Source of the DNA: Streptococcus oralis | Lineage (GTDB): Bacteria; Bacillota; Bacilli; Lactobacillales; Streptococcaceae | Length of the DNA stretch: 64,000 bases | Assembly (NCBI RefSeq): GCF_001983955.1 | Contig: NZ_CP019562.1 | Coordinates: 558,001-622,000, forward strand | Direction: 5' to 3' | Shown: in pieces, positions 36,200 to 44,901 of the stretch | Layout of the letters: each line of letters starts with the position of its first letter | How positions within the stretch are numbered: the first letter of the stretch is position 1 | Made by a program: the position numbers and the translations under genes | The notes under the pieces: generated by a model | What the model saw: the letters and a program-made list of their open reading frames with translations, nothing else | What the model was told of the DNA's origin: nothing | Databases searched by the model: none

Positions 36200-37002
36200 T
36201 GCAGGAATTTACAAATCCCTTTCCTCTAGCCTCTAGCTCCTTGATTCACTGCATTACCAATGAGATTTCCTGTGAGATGTTAGCCAATGGCATTCTAGCT
36301 CTGGGATCTAAACCTGTCATGGCAGATGATCCCCGTGAGGTCCTTGATTTTACCAAACAAAGCCAGGCTCTCTTTATCAATCTAGGGCATTTGTCAGCTG
36401 AGAAGGAGAAAGCAATCCGCATGGCAGCTTCTTATGCAAATCAAGCTTGTCTACCAATGGTAGTAGATGCGGTTGGTGTATCAGCGTCATCCATTCGTAA
36501 GGATCTAGTCACAGATCTTTTAGAATACAAGCCCACAGTCCTTAAAGGAAATATGTCGGAAATCCGAAGTCTTGTTGGTTTAAAGCACCACGGAGTTGGA
36601 GTTGATGCTAGCCATAAGGATCAAGAAACTGAGGACCTGCTTCAAGCCTTGAAAGACTGGTGTCAGACCTATCCTGGTATGTCATTTTTAGTCACTGGCC
36701 CCAAGGACCTCATTGTTTCGGAGAATCAGGTTGCAATATTGGGAAATGGCTGTGACGAATTAGACTGGATAACAGGGACAGGAGACTTGGTTGGAGCCTT
36801 GACCGCCGTTTTTCTCAGTCAAGGAAAGATCGCATTTGAAGCTTCTTGCCTAGCAGTTTCTTATCTCAATATCTCTGCTGAGAGAATAGTTGTTCAAGGA
36901 ATGGGATTGGAAGATTTCCGCTTTCAAACTCTCAATCAGCTCTCTCTTCTAAAAAGAGACGAAAATTGGCTAGAAGCCATCAAAGGAGACTTTTATGAAT
37001 AG
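36199..37002 (+). CDS. thiM: hydroxyethylthiazole kinase
   Basis: A 267-residue ribokinase-fold enzyme that phosphorylates hydroxyethylthiazole for thiamin salvage. [29 protein letters not shown] is the conserved N-terminal region (quoted in parts: [16 protein letters not shown]). The phosphate-binding VLKGNMSEI and the catalytic [10 protein letters not shown], with Asp near residue 194, are present; most homologues have GCGD at that site. It overlaps thiW by one base and thiE by eight. Confidence 0.95.
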   Translation: MQEFTNPFPLASSSLIHCITNEISCEMLANGILALGSKPVMADDPREVLDFTKQSQALFINLGHLSAEKEKAIRMAASYANQACLPMVVDAVGVSASSIRKDLVTDLLEYKPTVLKGNMSEIRSLVGLKHHGVGVDASHKDQETEDLLQALKDWCQTYPGMSFLVTGPKDLIVSENQVAILGNGCDELDWITGTGDLVGALTAVFLSQGKIAFEASCLAVSYLNISAERIVVQGMGLEDFRFQTLNQLSLLKRDENWLEAIKGDFYE

Positions 37003-37627
37003 AGAAGCACTTAGACTGTATCTAGTAACCAATCGCTACCAAGATTCCTTGGAAAACTTTCTTGAAAAAGTCGAGACGGCCTGCCGTTCAGGTGTTACCA
37101 TCATCCAACTACGAGAAAAAAATCTCACTACCAATCAATACTATCAACTGGCCAAACAAGTCAAGGAAATAACAGACGCCTATCAGGTGCCCTTGATTAT
37201 CGATGATCGTTTGGATGTTTGTCTAGCAGTCGATGCAGCAGGTCTGCATATCGGCGACGATGAACTACCGGTTTCGGTTGCCCGCAAAGTCTTGGGGCCT
37301 GAAAAAATCCTCGGTGTTACTGCTAAAACAGTAAAAAGGGCTCTTGAGGCGGAAACATGGGGTGCGGATTACTTGGGAACAGGAGCCATTTTCCCGACTA
37401 CGACCAAAGAAAATGCACCTATCACCCTGATTTCAACCTTGAAAACAATTTGCCAAACGGTCGCCATTCCAGTGGTTGCTATCGGAGGATTGACGTCAGA
37501 GAATATTGACCAACTTATCGGCACGGGTATAGCTGGAGTAGCAGTCGTACGTGATTTGATGCAGGCAGAAGATATTGAGGCAAAAGCACATGCCTTTTTA
37601 ACAAAGCTGGATGACATGATTTCCTAA
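36995..37627 (+). CDS. thiE: thiamin-phosphate synthase
   Basis: A 210-residue TIM-barrel enzyme that joins HMP-pyrophosphate and thiazole phosphate into thiamin phosphate. Motifs [32 protein letters not shown] and [16 protein letters not shown] are all conserved, as is the C-terminal [13 protein letters not shown]. It overlaps the end of thiM, showing tight coupling. It is the final gene of the operon and ends at a bidirectional terminator shared with thiD. Confidence 0.96.
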   Translation: MNREALRLYLVTNRYQDSLENFLEKVETACRSGVTIIQLREKNLTTNQYYQLAKQVKEITDAYQVPLIIDDRLDVCLAVDAAGLHIGDDELPVSVARKVLGPEKILGVTAKTVKRALEAETWGADYLGTGAIFPTTTKENAPITLISTLKTICQTVAIPVVAIGGLTSENIDQLIGTGIAGVAVVRDLMQAEDIEAKAHAFLTKLDDMIS

Positions 37628-37628
37628 T

Positions 37629-37675
37629 CAAAAACTCTCTAATTCCCTTAAAGTAGGAACTAGAGAGTTTTTTCT
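37629..37675. terminator. bidirectional terminator
   Basis: AAAAACTCTCTA / TAGAGAGTTTTTT long stem between convergent thiE and thiD. Confidence 0.85.
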
Positions 37676-38466
37676 TAATCTTTAAAGCTTGTATGGTTGA
37701 CTGGGCCAGAACCATGACCGAGTTGAGGAGCGTCTTGGATGGCTTTTGTGATAAAGGCCTTGGCCTTATAAACTGCCTGGTAAAGACTTCTGCCCTTGGC
37801 TAGTTCAGCCGTAATCACAGCAGCAAAGGTACATCCAGTACCATGGGTGTGACAAGTTTGAATTCGTGGACTTTCCCAGACAAATTGTTCATCCTTGGTA
37901 AAGAGGAAATCCTTGGCACCACCTTCAAGATGGCCACCTTTGATAACAACGGACTGAGGACCAAATTCTTTTATAATCAGGCGACCAGCACGCTGCATGT
38001 CTTCGGGGTCATGGATTGAAAAACCAACAATCTCTTCTGCCTCAGGAAGATTGGGCGTGATAATGGTAGCAAGGGGAAGCAGATTTGTTTTTAGGTAGTC
38101 TCTGGCACTGGAATCAATCAGGGTGTCCCCACTCGTAGCGACCATGACAGGGTCCAGCACATAGGGACAGTCCAGTTTTTTAAGATAGGGTTGGATGATT
38201 TCCATGATCTCAGTAGTTGCCAACATCCCTGTTTTTACAGCCTGAGGCTTGATATCCGAAAAGACACTTTCCAATTGAGCTTCCAGCATTTTGTTGGAGA
38301 CGTGCTCGATTAATTGAACGCCTCTGGTATTTTGAGCGACAAGACTGGTCACAACGGCCATTCCATAGACATCTCTAGCTTGGAATGACTTTAAATCAGC
38401 CATAATGCCAGCACCGCCACTAGGGTCAGTCCCTGCAATGGTTAGAGCAACGGGTAAATAAGTCAT
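37675..38466 (-). CDS. thiD: hydroxymethylpyrimidine / phosphomethylpyrimidine kinase
   Basis: A 263-residue ribokinase-like enzyme that makes HMP-pyrophosphate in two phosphorylations. Motifs ALTIAGTDPSGGAGIMADLK at the N-terminus, KTGML, DPVMVATSG, TPNLPEAE and the C-terminal THGTGCTFAAVIT anion hole are intact. GGGAGGTTTT precedes the ATG. It is convergent to the thi operon but has its own TPP riboswitch and promoter upstream, so all thiamin genes respond to the same ligand. Confidence 0.95.
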   Translation of the reverse strand: MTYLPVALTIAGTDPSGGAGIMADLKSFQARDVYGMAVVTSLVAQNTRGVQLIEHVSNKMLEAQLESVFSDIKPQAVKTGMLATTEIMEIIQPYLKKLDCPYVLDPVMVATSGDTLIDSSARDYLKTNLLPLATIITPNLPEAEEIVGFSIHDPEDMQRAGRLIIKEFGPQSVVIKGGHLEGGAKDFLFTKDEQFVWESPRIQTCHTHGTGCTFAAVITAELAKGRSLYQAVYKAKAFITKAIQDAPQLGHGSGPVNHTSFKD

Positions 38467-38555
38467 CTAAAACCTCCCAACCAACTGAAGTTTGTATTCT
38501 TAAGAACAAGCTAGTCTGTTTGAGGAAAGCAATAGAAGACCAGCTAGTCCTCATT

Positions 38556-38648
38556 ATCATTTCCACTTCCATCAGCTAGCATTACCTAGATTGAGTCAAA
38601 GGGATCTAACAGTCGTTAATCTCAGCTTTACGCACCCCTAGTGGTTGT
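38556..38648 (-). promoter_or_regulatory. TPP riboswitch 3 (thiD leader)
   Basis: On the minus strand: ACTAGGGGTGCG, AAAGCTGAGATTAACG, GATCCCTTTGACTCAATCTAGG, then GTAATGCTAGCTGATGGAAGT (given in pieces). These are the ordered conserved parts of the thi-box, with a longer P3 region than the other two copies. No sequence duplication with those copies beyond the conserved core. Confidence 0.9.
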
Positions 38649-38662
38649 TTTCTTTTTTCTAC

Positions 38663-38671
38663 AGTATAGCA
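38663..38671 (-). promoter_or_regulatory. thiD promoter
   Basis: Minus-strand TG-C-TATACT, an extended -10 about 15 nt upstream of the riboswitch. Confidence 0.6.
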
Positions 38672-38762
38672 TATTTTTATAGTTTATATAGTAAAATTTG
38701 ACTGCAAATCTCTCGTTACATGATTAGAATTCTATTTTTCGGAAAAATAATAAAAATTATAG

Positions 38763-38814
38763 TTGACAAATGTAGATTTTCGGAGTATACTAATAACTGT
38801 AATCGACAAATGTA
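38763..38814 (+). promoter_or_regulatory. cop promoter with two CopY operators
   Basis: TTGACA (38763-38768), 17-nt spacer, TATACT (38786-38791). GACAAATGTA, matching the CopY box KACANNTGTA, occurs twice: at 38765-38774 overlapping the -35, and at 38805-38814 just downstream of the start point. Both operators would block RNA polymerase in the absence of excess copper. Confidence 0.9.
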
Positions 38815-38832
38815 GATTTAGGAGGTGTGATT

Positions 38833-39228
38833 ATGCAGATTTCAGATGCAGAATGGCAGGTCATGAAGATTATTTGGATGCAGGGGGAACAGACCAGTAC
38901 GGATTTGATCATGGTTCTGGCGGAACGGTTCGACTGGTCCAAGTCGACCATTCAAACTCTTTTGGCTCGTTTGGTTGAGAAAGAGTGTCTGACAAGGAAA
39001 AAAGAAGGCAAGTTCTTTGTCTATTCAGCCCTTTTAACTTTGGATCAAAGTCGAGACTTGCTTGTCCAAGATATCAAAAACAAGGTTTGTTCTCGTAGGA
39101 TTAAGAACTTGTTGGCTGAATTGATTGTGGAATGTGATTTTACTCTGGCTGACTTGAAAGACTTAGAAGCTGTGATTTCTAAGAAGAAATCAAGCGCTGT
39201 AACAGAAGTAAGATGTAATTGTATGTAA
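38833..39228 (+). CDS. copY: copper-responsive repressor CopY
   Basis: A 131-residue BlaI/CopY-family winged-helix repressor. DNA-binding residues about 1-70 include ISDAEWQVMKIIWMQG and DWSKSTIQTLLARLV. The C-terminus carries one CxC pair (RCNCM), whereas the enterococcal form has CxCxxxxCxC, so Cu/Zn binding may use both subunits of the dimer. ATG 38833 is preferred to a GTG at 38827 because AGGAGG would be too close to the GTG. It heads the cop operon, 10 nt before cupA. Confidence 0.94.
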   Translation: MQISDAEWQVMKIIWMQGEQTSTDLIMVLAERFDWSKSTIQTLLARLVEKECLTRKKEGKFFVYSALLTLDQSRDLLVQDIKNKVCSRRIKNLLAELIVECDFTLADLKDLEAVISKKKSSAVTEVRCNCM

Positions 39229-39238
39229 AGGAGACGTC

Positions 39239-39610
39239 ATGTTAAATAGTATTGTAACCATTATTTGTATTGCCCTTATAGCGTTTATCTTGTTTTGGTT
39301 TTTCAAAAAGCCTGAAAAATCTGAACAAAAGGCCCAGCAAAAAAAGGGCTACCAAGAGATTCGAGTGGAAGTCAAAGGGGGCTATACGCCTGAGTTGATT
39401 ATTCTTAAGAAATCAGTGCCAGCCCGTATCGTCTTTGACCGTAAGGACCCTTCACCCTGCCTAGATCAGATTGTTTTCCCAGATTTTGGGGTGCATGCGG
39501 ACTTGCCTATGGGTGAAGAGTATGTAGTGGAAATCACACCTGAACAGGCTGGAGAGTATGGTTTCTCTTGTGGGATGAATATGATGCACGGTAAGATGAT
39601 TGTAGAATAG
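39239..39610 (+). CDS. cupA: membrane-anchored copper chaperone CupA
   Basis: A 123-residue protein: an N-terminal transmembrane helix (about 3-22), a Lys/Gln-rich linker, then a cupredoxin-like domain. PCLDQIVFPDFGVHADLPMGE and the C-terminal FSCGMNMMHGKM supply Cys and Met copper ligands. In pneumococcus CupA binds Cu(I) and hands it to CopA. It sits between copY and copA, spaced 10 nt each side. AAAGGAG precedes the ATG. Confidence 0.93.
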   Translation: MLNSIVTIICIALIAFILFWFFKKPEKSEQKAQQKKGYQEIRVEVKGGYTPELIILKKSVPARIVFDRKDPSPCLDQIVFPDFGVHADLPMGEEYVVEITPEQAGEYGFSCGMNMMHGKMIVE

Positions 39611-39619
39611 GAGAATGAG

Positions 39620-41842
39620 ATGACTGAAATTGTAAAAGCAAGTCTTGAAAATGGTGTTCAAAAAATCCGTATCACGGCAGACAAAGGCTACCATCCAGCC
39701 CACATTCAACTGCAAAAAGGGATTCCTGCTGAGATTACCTTTCATCGTGTGACACCTTCAAACTGTTATAAAGAGATTCTCTTCGAAGAAGAAGGAATTC
39801 TAGAACCAATCGGTGTGGATGAAGAGAAGACAATTCGTTTTACACCTCAAGAGTTAGGCCAACATGAATTTTCATGTGGCATGAAGATGCAAAAGGGGAG
39901 TTATACCGTAGTTGAGAAGACTCGAAAATCTCTATCACTTTTACAACGTTTTTGGATTACTAGTATCTTTACTGTGCCTCTTGTGATTCTTATGATTGGG
40001 ATGTCTACAGGAGGAATTAGTCACCAAGTCATGCGTTGGGGCACCTTTTTAGCCACAACCCCCATTATGCTGGTAGCTGGAGTTCCATATATCAGAAGCG
40101 CTTGGGCTAGTTTTAAAAAGCACAATTCCAACATGGATACCTTGGTTGCTCTGGGAACCCTAGTGGCCTATTTCTATAGCTTAGTTGCCCTCTTCACTGG
40201 TCTGCCCGTTTACTTTGAAAGTGCTGCATTTATCCTCTTCTTCATTCTTTTGGGAGCAGTTTTTGAGGAAAAAATGCGAAAAAATACTTCGCAGGCAGTC
40301 GAAAAATTATTAGACCTACAAGCAAAAACAGCAGAGGTTTTGCGTGATGATGTTTATGTTCAAATACCTCTAGAACAAGTCAAAGTTGGGGATCTCATTC
40401 GCGTTCGACCAGGTGAAAAAATTGCCGTTGATGGGACTGTAATAGAAGGAGAAACTAGTATTGATGAATCAATGGTAACTGGGGAAAGTATTCCAGTCGA
40501 TAAATCAGTTGGAGATGCTGTCATTGGTTCAACCATCAATAATAGTGGTACGATCATTTTTAGAGCTGAAAAAGTAGGTTCTGAAACCATGTTGGCTCAG
40601 ATTGTAGACTTTGTGAAGAAAGCTCAAACCAGTCGTGCTCCTATTCAAGATTTGACAGACAAGATTTCTGGAATTTTCGTACCAGCAGTTGTCATTTTAG
40701 GACTCCTTACTTTTTGGATCTGGTTTGTTTTTCTTGGTGAAAGTTTTGTAACGTCGCTTCTCTATGGTGTTGCAGTCTTGATTATTGCCTGCCCTTGTGC
40801 TCTTGGACTTGCGACACCAACAGCACTCATGGTTGGAACAGGACGAAGTGCCAAGATGGGGATTCTTCTCAAAAATGGTACAGTTCTACAGGAAATCCAA
40901 AAAGTTCAAACGGTTGTTTTTGATAAGACAGGAACCTTGACCGAAGGGAAGCCAGTAGTGACAGATGTTATCGGAGATGAAGGAGAAGTGCTAAGTTTGG
41001 CTGCTTCACTGGAAGATGTATCTCAACACCCGCTAGCTCAAGCTATTGTTAATCGTGCATCTGAACTAGGAATTAGCCTTCACCCAGTGGAAAACTTCCA
41101 AGCCTTGCATGGAAAAGGTGTGACTGGGATTATTAATGGTAAGCAAGTCTTGCTGGGGAATGCTAAGCTCTTAGCTGACCTTGCTATTCCACATGATTAT
41201 CAAGAACGATTTGATTTGCTTGAGAAAGAAGCAAAAACAGTTGTCTTCCTATCCGTGGATGGTCAGTTAAAAGGCTTAATTGCCTTGCAGGATGTCCCTA
41301 AGGAAAATGCCAAAGAAGCTATTGCTAAATTGAAAAAACGTGGTCTTAGAACGGTCATGCTTACTGGAGATAATGCTGGAGTAGCCCATGCGATTGCAGA
41401 ACAAATTGGTATCGAAGAAGTAATCGCAAATGTCTTGCCAGAGGAAAAGGCACATGAAATTCACAAGCTTCAAAAGAATGGGAAATTGGCCTTTGTTGGA
41501 GATGGTATCAATGATGCGCCGGCCCTCAGTGTAGCGGATGTCGGAATTGCCATGGGCTCTGGGACAGATATTGCCATTGAATCAGCAGATCTTGTCCTTA
41601 CAACCAACAATTTACTAGGATTGGCACGTGCTTTTGATATGAGTAAGAAGACCTTTAATCGTATTCTACTCAATCTTTTCTGGGCTTCTATCTATAACCT
41701 CATTGGTATTCCGATTGCAGCAGGAGTCTTTTCAGGTATTGGTTTGGTGCTCAACCCAGAACTGGCTGGTCTAGCCATGGCTTTTAGTTCTGTATCTGTT
41801 TTGATTAGTTCACTCATGCTAAACGTTACTAAGATAGACTAA
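39620..41842 (+). CDS. copA: P1B-type copper-exporting ATPase CopA
   Basis: A 740-residue Cu(I) exporter. The N-terminus (about 1-95) is a cupredoxin-like domain homologous to CupA ([12 protein letters not shown]) instead of the usual ferredoxin-like CxxC domain. Eight transmembrane helices are expected. Other motifs: the phosphatase loop TGES, the ion-binding CPCAL in helix 6, the phosphorylation site [18 protein letters not shown] (HP motif) and [10 protein letters not shown]. The last transmembrane region includes [15 protein letters not shown] with the conserved Met and Ser. Operon end; a weak terminator follows. Confidence 0.96.
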   Translation: MTEIVKASLENGVQKIRITADKGYHPAHIQLQKGIPAEITFHRVTPSNCYKEILFEEEGILEPIGVDEEKTIRFTPQELGQHEFSCGMKMQKGSYTVVEKTRKSLSLLQRFWITSIFTVPLVILMIGMSTGGISHQVMRWGTFLATTPIMLVAGVPYIRSAWASFKKHNSNMDTLVALGTLVAYFYSLVALFTGLPVYFESAAFILFFILLGAVFEEKMRKNTSQAVEKLLDLQAKTAEVLRDDVYVQIPLEQVKVGDLIRVRPGEKIAVDGTVIEGETSIDESMVTGESIPVDKSVGDAVIGSTINNSGTIIFRAEKVGSETMLAQIVDFVKKAQTSRAPIQDLTDKISGIFVPAVVILGLLTFWIWFVFLGESFVTSLLYGVAVLIIACPCALGLATPTALMVGTGRSAKMGILLKNGTVLQEIQKVQTVVFDKTGTLTEGKPVVTDVIGDEGEVLSLAASLEDVSQHPLAQAIVNRASELGISLHPVENFQALHGKGVTGIINGKQVLLGNAKLLADLAIPHDYQERFDLLEKEAKTVVFLSVDGQLKGLIALQDVPKENAKEAIAKLKKRGLRTVMLTGDNAGVAHAIAEQIGIEEVIANVLPEEKAHEIHKLQKNGKLAFVGDGINDAPALSVADVGIAMGSGTDIAIESADLVLTTNNLLGLARAFDMSKKTFNRILLNLFWASIYNLIGIPIAAGVFSGIGLVLNPELAGLAMAFSSVSVLISSLMLNVTKID

Positions 41843-41845
41843 GAA

Positions 41846-41868
41846 GCGGGCTTGCTCGCTTTTTATTA
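41846..41868 (+). terminator. cop operon terminator (weak)
   Basis: AGCG-GGCTTGCT-CGCT followed by TTTTTATT, immediately after copA. Confidence 0.6.
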
Positions 41869-41882
41869 TAAAACAGATTCTA

Positions 41883-41896
41883 AAAACGTTTTCAAA
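41883..41896 (+). promoter_or_regulatory. cre-like site upstream of spxB (distal)
   Basis: TAAAAACGTTTTCA differs from the cre pattern only at the second position. About 165 nt before spxB. Confidence 0.4.
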
Positions 41897-41982
41897 CTGT
41901 ACTGTAATAGAGAATAAAAACTTCTGAGCACATTCTTAGGAGACCCAAAACAAATGTGGTAAAGTAGTAGAGTAAAAATTTG

Positions 41983-41996
41983 CTGAAACGTTTCCA
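41983..41996 (+). promoter_or_regulatory. cre-like palindrome upstream of spxB (proximal)
   Basis: CTGAAACGTTTCCA contains the perfect dyad GAAACGTTTC, with one half fitting the CcpA consensus and the other shifted by one base. About 60 nt before spxB. CcpA is known to influence spxB expression. Confidence 0.4.
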
Positions 41997-42055
41997 ATTA
42001 GTATATGAAAACGGATTTATCAAGTTTTAAAAATATTTGAAGGAGAGTTATCATT

Positions 42056-43831
42056 ATGACTCAAGGGAAAATTACTGCATCTGCAGCAATGCTCAACGTA
42101 TTGAAAACATGGGGCGTAGACACTATCTACGGTATCCCATCAGGAACACTCAGCTCACTCATGGATGCTTTGGCTGAAGACAAAGATATCCGCTTCTTGC
42201 AAGTTCGCCACGAAGAAACAGGTGCTCTTGCAGCGGTCATGCAAGCTAAATTTGGCGGCTCAATCGGGGTTGCAGTTGGTTCAGGTGGTCCAGGTGCGAC
42301 TCACTTGATTAACGGTGTTTACGATGCAGCTATGGATAACACTCCATTCCTTGCTATCCTTGGATCACGTCCGGTTAACGAATTGAACATGGATGCCTTC
42401 CAAGAATTGAACCAAAACCCAATGTACAACGGTATCGCTGTTTACAACAAACGCGTAGCTTACGCAGAGCAATTACCAAAAGTTATTGACGAAGCTTGCC
42501 GTGCTGCCGTTTCTAAAAAAGGTCCAGCCGTTGTTGAAATTCCAGTAAACTTTGGTTTCCAAGAAATTGACGAAAACTCATACTACGGATCAGGTTCATA
42601 TGAGCGCTCATTCATCGCTCCAGCTTTGAACGAAGTTGAAATCGACAAAGCTGTTGAAATCTTGAACAATGCTGAACGTCCAGTGATCTACGCTGGTTAC
42701 GGTGGTGTTAAAGCTGGTGAAGTAATCACTGAATTGTCACGTAAAATCAAAGCACCAATCATCACAACTGGTAAAAACTTTGAAGCCTTTGAATGGAACT
42801 ATGAAGGTTTGACAGGTTCTGCTTACCGTGTTGGTTGGAAACCAGCCAACGAAGTTGTCTTTGAAGCAGATACCGTTCTTTTCCTTGGTTCAAACTTCCC
42901 ATTTGCTGAAGTTTACGAAGCCTTCAAGAATACTGAGAAATTCATTCAAGTCGATATCGACCCTTACAAACTTGGTAAACGTCATGCCCTTGACGCTTCT
43001 ATTCTTGGTGACGCAGGCCAAGCAGCGAAAGCAATCCTTGACAAAGTAAACCCAGTAGAATCTACTCCATGGTGGCGTGCAAACGTTAAGAACAACCAAA
43101 ACTGGCGTGATTACATGAACAAACTCGAAGGTAAAACTGAGGGTGAATTGCAATTGTACCAAGTTTACAATGCAATCAACAAACATGCTGATCAAGATGC
43201 TATCTACTCAATCGACGTAGGTGACACTACTCAAACATCTACTCGTCACCTTCACATGACACCTAAGAACATGTGGCGTACATCTCCACTCTTTGCGACA
43301 ATGGGTATTGCCCTTCCTGGTGGTATCGCTGCTAAGAAAGACAATCCTGATCGCCAAGTATGGAACATCATGGGTGACGGTGCATTCAACATGTGCTACC
43401 CAGACGTGATCACAAACGTTCAATACGACCTTCCAGTTATCAACGTTGTCTTCTCAAATGGTAAATATGCCTTCATCAAGGACAAATACGAAGACACAAA
43501 CAAACACTTGTTTGGTTGTGACTTCCCTAATGCTGACTATGCGAAAATCGCTGAAGCGCAAGGTGCTGTAGGGTTCACTGTGAACCGTATCGAAGATATC
43601 GATGCAGTTGTTGCAGAAGCTGTTAAATTGAACAAAGAAGGTAAAACTGTTGTTATCGATGCTCACATCACTCCACATCGTCCACTTCCAGTAGAAGTAC
43701 TTGAACTCGATCCAAAACAACACTCAGAAGAAGCGATTAAAGCCTTCAAGGAAAAATACGAAGCAGAAGAACTCGTACCATTCCGTCTCTTCTTGGAAGA
43801 AGAAGGTTTGCAATCACGCGCAATCAAATAA
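42056..43831 (+). CDS. spxB: pyruvate oxidase
   Basis: A 591-residue TPP-, FAD- and Mg-dependent oxidase that turns pyruvate, phosphate and O2 into acetyl phosphate, CO2 and H2O2. This is the main peroxide source of this lineage. The N-terminal PYR domain has the catalytic Glu in [11 protein letters not shown] (near residue 60). The central FAD domain spans about 195-345. The PP domain has the TPP motif [11 protein letters not shown] ending VVFSN. Strong codon bias suggests very high expression. AAGGAGAG precedes the ATG. Two cre-like sites lie upstream; it is followed by a terminator shared in sequence with two others nearby. Confidence 0.97.
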   Translation: MTQGKITASAAMLNVLKTWGVDTIYGIPSGTLSSLMDALAEDKDIRFLQVRHEETGALAAVMQAKFGGSIGVAVGSGGPGATHLINGVYDAAMDNTPFLAILGSRPVNELNMDAFQELNQNPMYNGIAVYNKRVAYAEQLPKVIDEACRAAVSKKGPAVVEIPVNFGFQEIDENSYYGSGSYERSFIAPALNEVEIDKAVEILNNAERPVIYAGYGGVKAGEVITELSRKIKAPIITTGKNFEAFEWNYEGLTGSAYRVGWKPANEVVFEADTVLFLGSNFPFAEVYEAFKNTEKFIQVDIDPYKLGKRHALDASILGDAGQAAKAILDKVNPVESTPWWRANVKNNQNWRDYMNKLEGKTEGELQLYQVYNAINKHADQDAIYSIDVGDTTQTSTRHLHMTPKNMWRTSPLFATMGIALPGGIAAKKDNPDRQVWNIMGDGAFNMCYPDVITNVQYDLPVINVVFSNGKYAFIKDKYEDTNKHLFGCDFPNADYAKIAEAQGAVGFTVNRIEDIDAVVAEAVKLNKEGKTVVIDAHITPHRPLPVEVLELDPKQHSEEAIKAFKEKYEAEELVPFRLFLEEEGLQSRAIK

Positions 43832-43842
43832 TTCTTCTCGTC

Positions 43843-43885
43843 GAAAATCAAATGTAAACTTTGTAGATTTTATTCTTTGATTTTC
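43843..43885. repeat. 10-bp inverted repeat after spxB
   Basis: GAAAATCAAA and TTTGATTTTC face each other across 23 nt. The ends resemble the outer ends of BOX elements, but the conserved BOX interior is absent. Could be a decayed BOX or simply a stem-loop. Confidence 0.35.
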
Positions 43886-43900
43886 TTAGAGCAGAACTTG

Positions 43901-43927
43901 AAAAGATCGGAGCAATCCGGTCTTTTT
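43901..43927 (+). terminator. terminator, copy A
   Basis: AAAAGATCGG-AGCAAT-CCGGTCTTTTT. The same 27 nt occur again at 44356 and 47911. Confidence 0.85.
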
Positions 43928-43941
43928 GTGGAGGATAGTAA

Positions 43942-44289
43942 ATGAATTTAAATCAATTAGATATTATCGTTTCAGATGTTCCCCAAGTCTGTGCTGACTT
44001 GGAGCGTATTTTGGATAAAAAAGCCGATTATGTTGACAACAGTTTTGCTCAGTTCACGATTGGCAGTCACTGTCTCATGTTGTCACAAAGTCATTTGGTT
44101 CCTTTGGAAAAGTTTCAGTCAGGAATCATTCTTCACATTGAGGTTGAGGATGTAGAGCAGAACTACAAACGGTTGAAAGAGCTTGGTGCCGACATTTTAC
44201 ACGGTCCGGCTGTAACTGATTGGGGGACAGAATCCTTGCTTGTAAAAGGTCCAGCTAGTTTAGTGATTGATTTTTATCGTATGAAATAG
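43942..44289 (+). CDS. VOC (glyoxalase/bleomycin-resistance fold) family protein
   Basis: A 115-residue single-domain VOC protein with two beta-alpha-beta-beta-beta modules: LNQLDIIVSDVPQVCADLERIL, and IILHIEVEDVEQNYKRLKELGA in the second half. The metal-ligand pattern of true glyoxalase I (His/Glu/His/Glu) is incomplete, so it may be a ligand-binding or dioxygenase-like relative. GGAGG precedes the ATG at 43942. Its last 24 codons and downstream sequence are repeated at 47774, after the bacteriocin cassette. Confidence 0.85.
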   Translation: MNLNQLDIIVSDVPQVCADLERILDKKADYVDNSFAQFTIGSHCLMLSQSHLVPLEKFQSGIILHIEVEDVEQNYKRLKELGADILHGPAVTDWGTESLLVKGPASLVIDFYRMK

Positions 44290-44382
44290 GGCGCTTAATC
44301 ATTTGACGTTAACCTTAGCTATTTTTAAAACAGAAATTGAGAATATGAACTATTGAAAAGATCGGAGCAATCCGGTCTTTTT
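44218..44382 (+). repeat. 165-bp direct repeat, left copy
   Basis: Covers the last 24 codons of the VOC gene, the 66-nt spacer and the terminator. It matches 47774-47937. The coding part differs at several mostly synonymous bases, while the untranslated part is nearly identical (one deletion and three substitutions). Confidence 0.95.
44356..44382 (+). terminator. terminator, copy B
   Basis: Identical 27-nt hairpin to 43901-43927; terminates the VOC gene. Confidence 0.85.
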
Positions 44383-44407
44383 ATAACGGCTTTTAGCACA
44401 TAAATAA

Positions 44408-44436
44408 TTGACAGCGCTTTCTTTTTGTGGTACAAT
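44408..44436 (+). promoter_or_regulatory. bacteriocin operon promoter with cre-like site
   Basis: Consensus TTGACA, 17-nt spacer ending TGTGG, TACAAT. TGACAGCGCTTTCT at 44409-44422 fits the cre pattern with one internal mismatch (C for A) and overlaps the -35, suggesting repression by CcpA when preferred sugar is present. Confidence 0.7.
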
Positions 44437-44490
44437 GAAGACGAGTATAGGTGGATTGAGTGCTTTAAATAAATTGGGAAGGAGGAAATA

Positions 44491-44544
44491 ATGCGTTTTA
44501 AAAGCATTCATCTTATTAGAGCCTTAAAAGGAGGTTTCCTATGA
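44491..44544 (+). CDS. 17-codon leader ORF coupled to the bacteriocin gene
   Basis: Encodes MRFKSIHLIRALKGGFL. It has a very strong Shine-Dalgarno (GGAAGGAGG, 6 nt before ATG 44491). Its TGA stop at 44542-44544 overlaps the bacteriocin ATG at 44541 (ATGA). The bacteriocin's own AAGGAGG lies inside this ORF. The arrangement is a textbook layout for translational coupling. The peptide is basic with a hydrophobic stretch; whether it is functional or only a coupling device is unknown. Confidence 0.6.
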   Translation: MRFKSIHLIRALKGGFL

Positions 44545-44843
44545 AAAAATTAAAGAAAGTTTTAATTATTAGTGCTTTGGCACTTACTGCGACAACTGCA
44601 ACAATCGCTTATGCCTATCGATATGATGTGGAAGGTGGTACGTGGGAATATGGTTATACTTATGGAATAAATGCTTATTCAGACTATTATCATTCTGATA
44701 ATAACCATGGTTCTAAAGTTATAAATAGAAATAATGGTAATTCTGCAGTGGATAATGCTGACCCAGGTGTTTGGTCTAGAGCGTGGATTTGGGATGTTTG
44801 GGATCCAGCTACTTTCCGCTATAACCCTACCGGTTGGTATTGA
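44541..44843 (+). CDS. lactococcin-972-family bacteriocin precursor
   Basis: A 100-residue precursor with a Sec-type signal peptide (about 1-25, cleavage after AYA). The mature peptide of about 75 residues is rich in Tyr, Trp, Asn and Gly: it starts YRYDVEGGTWEYG and ends RYNPTGWY. No Cys residues. The N-terminal VEGGTWEYG and the Trp-rich end (WSRAWIWDVWDP) fit the lactococcin 972 family, whose founder binds lipid II and blocks septum formation. Next come the DUF1430 membrane protein and ABC ATPase that typify this family's loci. A hairpin after the stop probably raises its expression over the transporter genes. Confidence 0.9.
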   Translation: MKKLKKVLIISALALTATTATIAYAYRYDVEGGTWEYGYTYGINAYSDYYHSDNNHGSKVINRNNGNSAVDNADPGVWSRAWIWDVWDPATFRYNPTGWY

Positions 44844-44851
44844 TTAGTGAG

Positions 44852-44884
44852 TAGGGAGGGGAGTTGACTTCCCCTCTTTTTTCG
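44852..44884 (+). terminator. intercistronic attenuator
   Basis: GAGGGGAG-TTGA-CTTCCCCTC followed by TTTTTT, between the bacteriocin and the transporter genes. Partial termination here would give excess bacteriocin mRNA. Confidence 0.75.
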
Positions 44885-44901
44885 TATAAAAGGAGTCATC
44901 T

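Noticed and set aside
43843..43885. Inverted repeat as a BOX element
   Set aside because: Only the outer 10 bp resemble BOX ends; the conserved boxA and boxC interiors are missing, so it is listed only as an inverted repeat.
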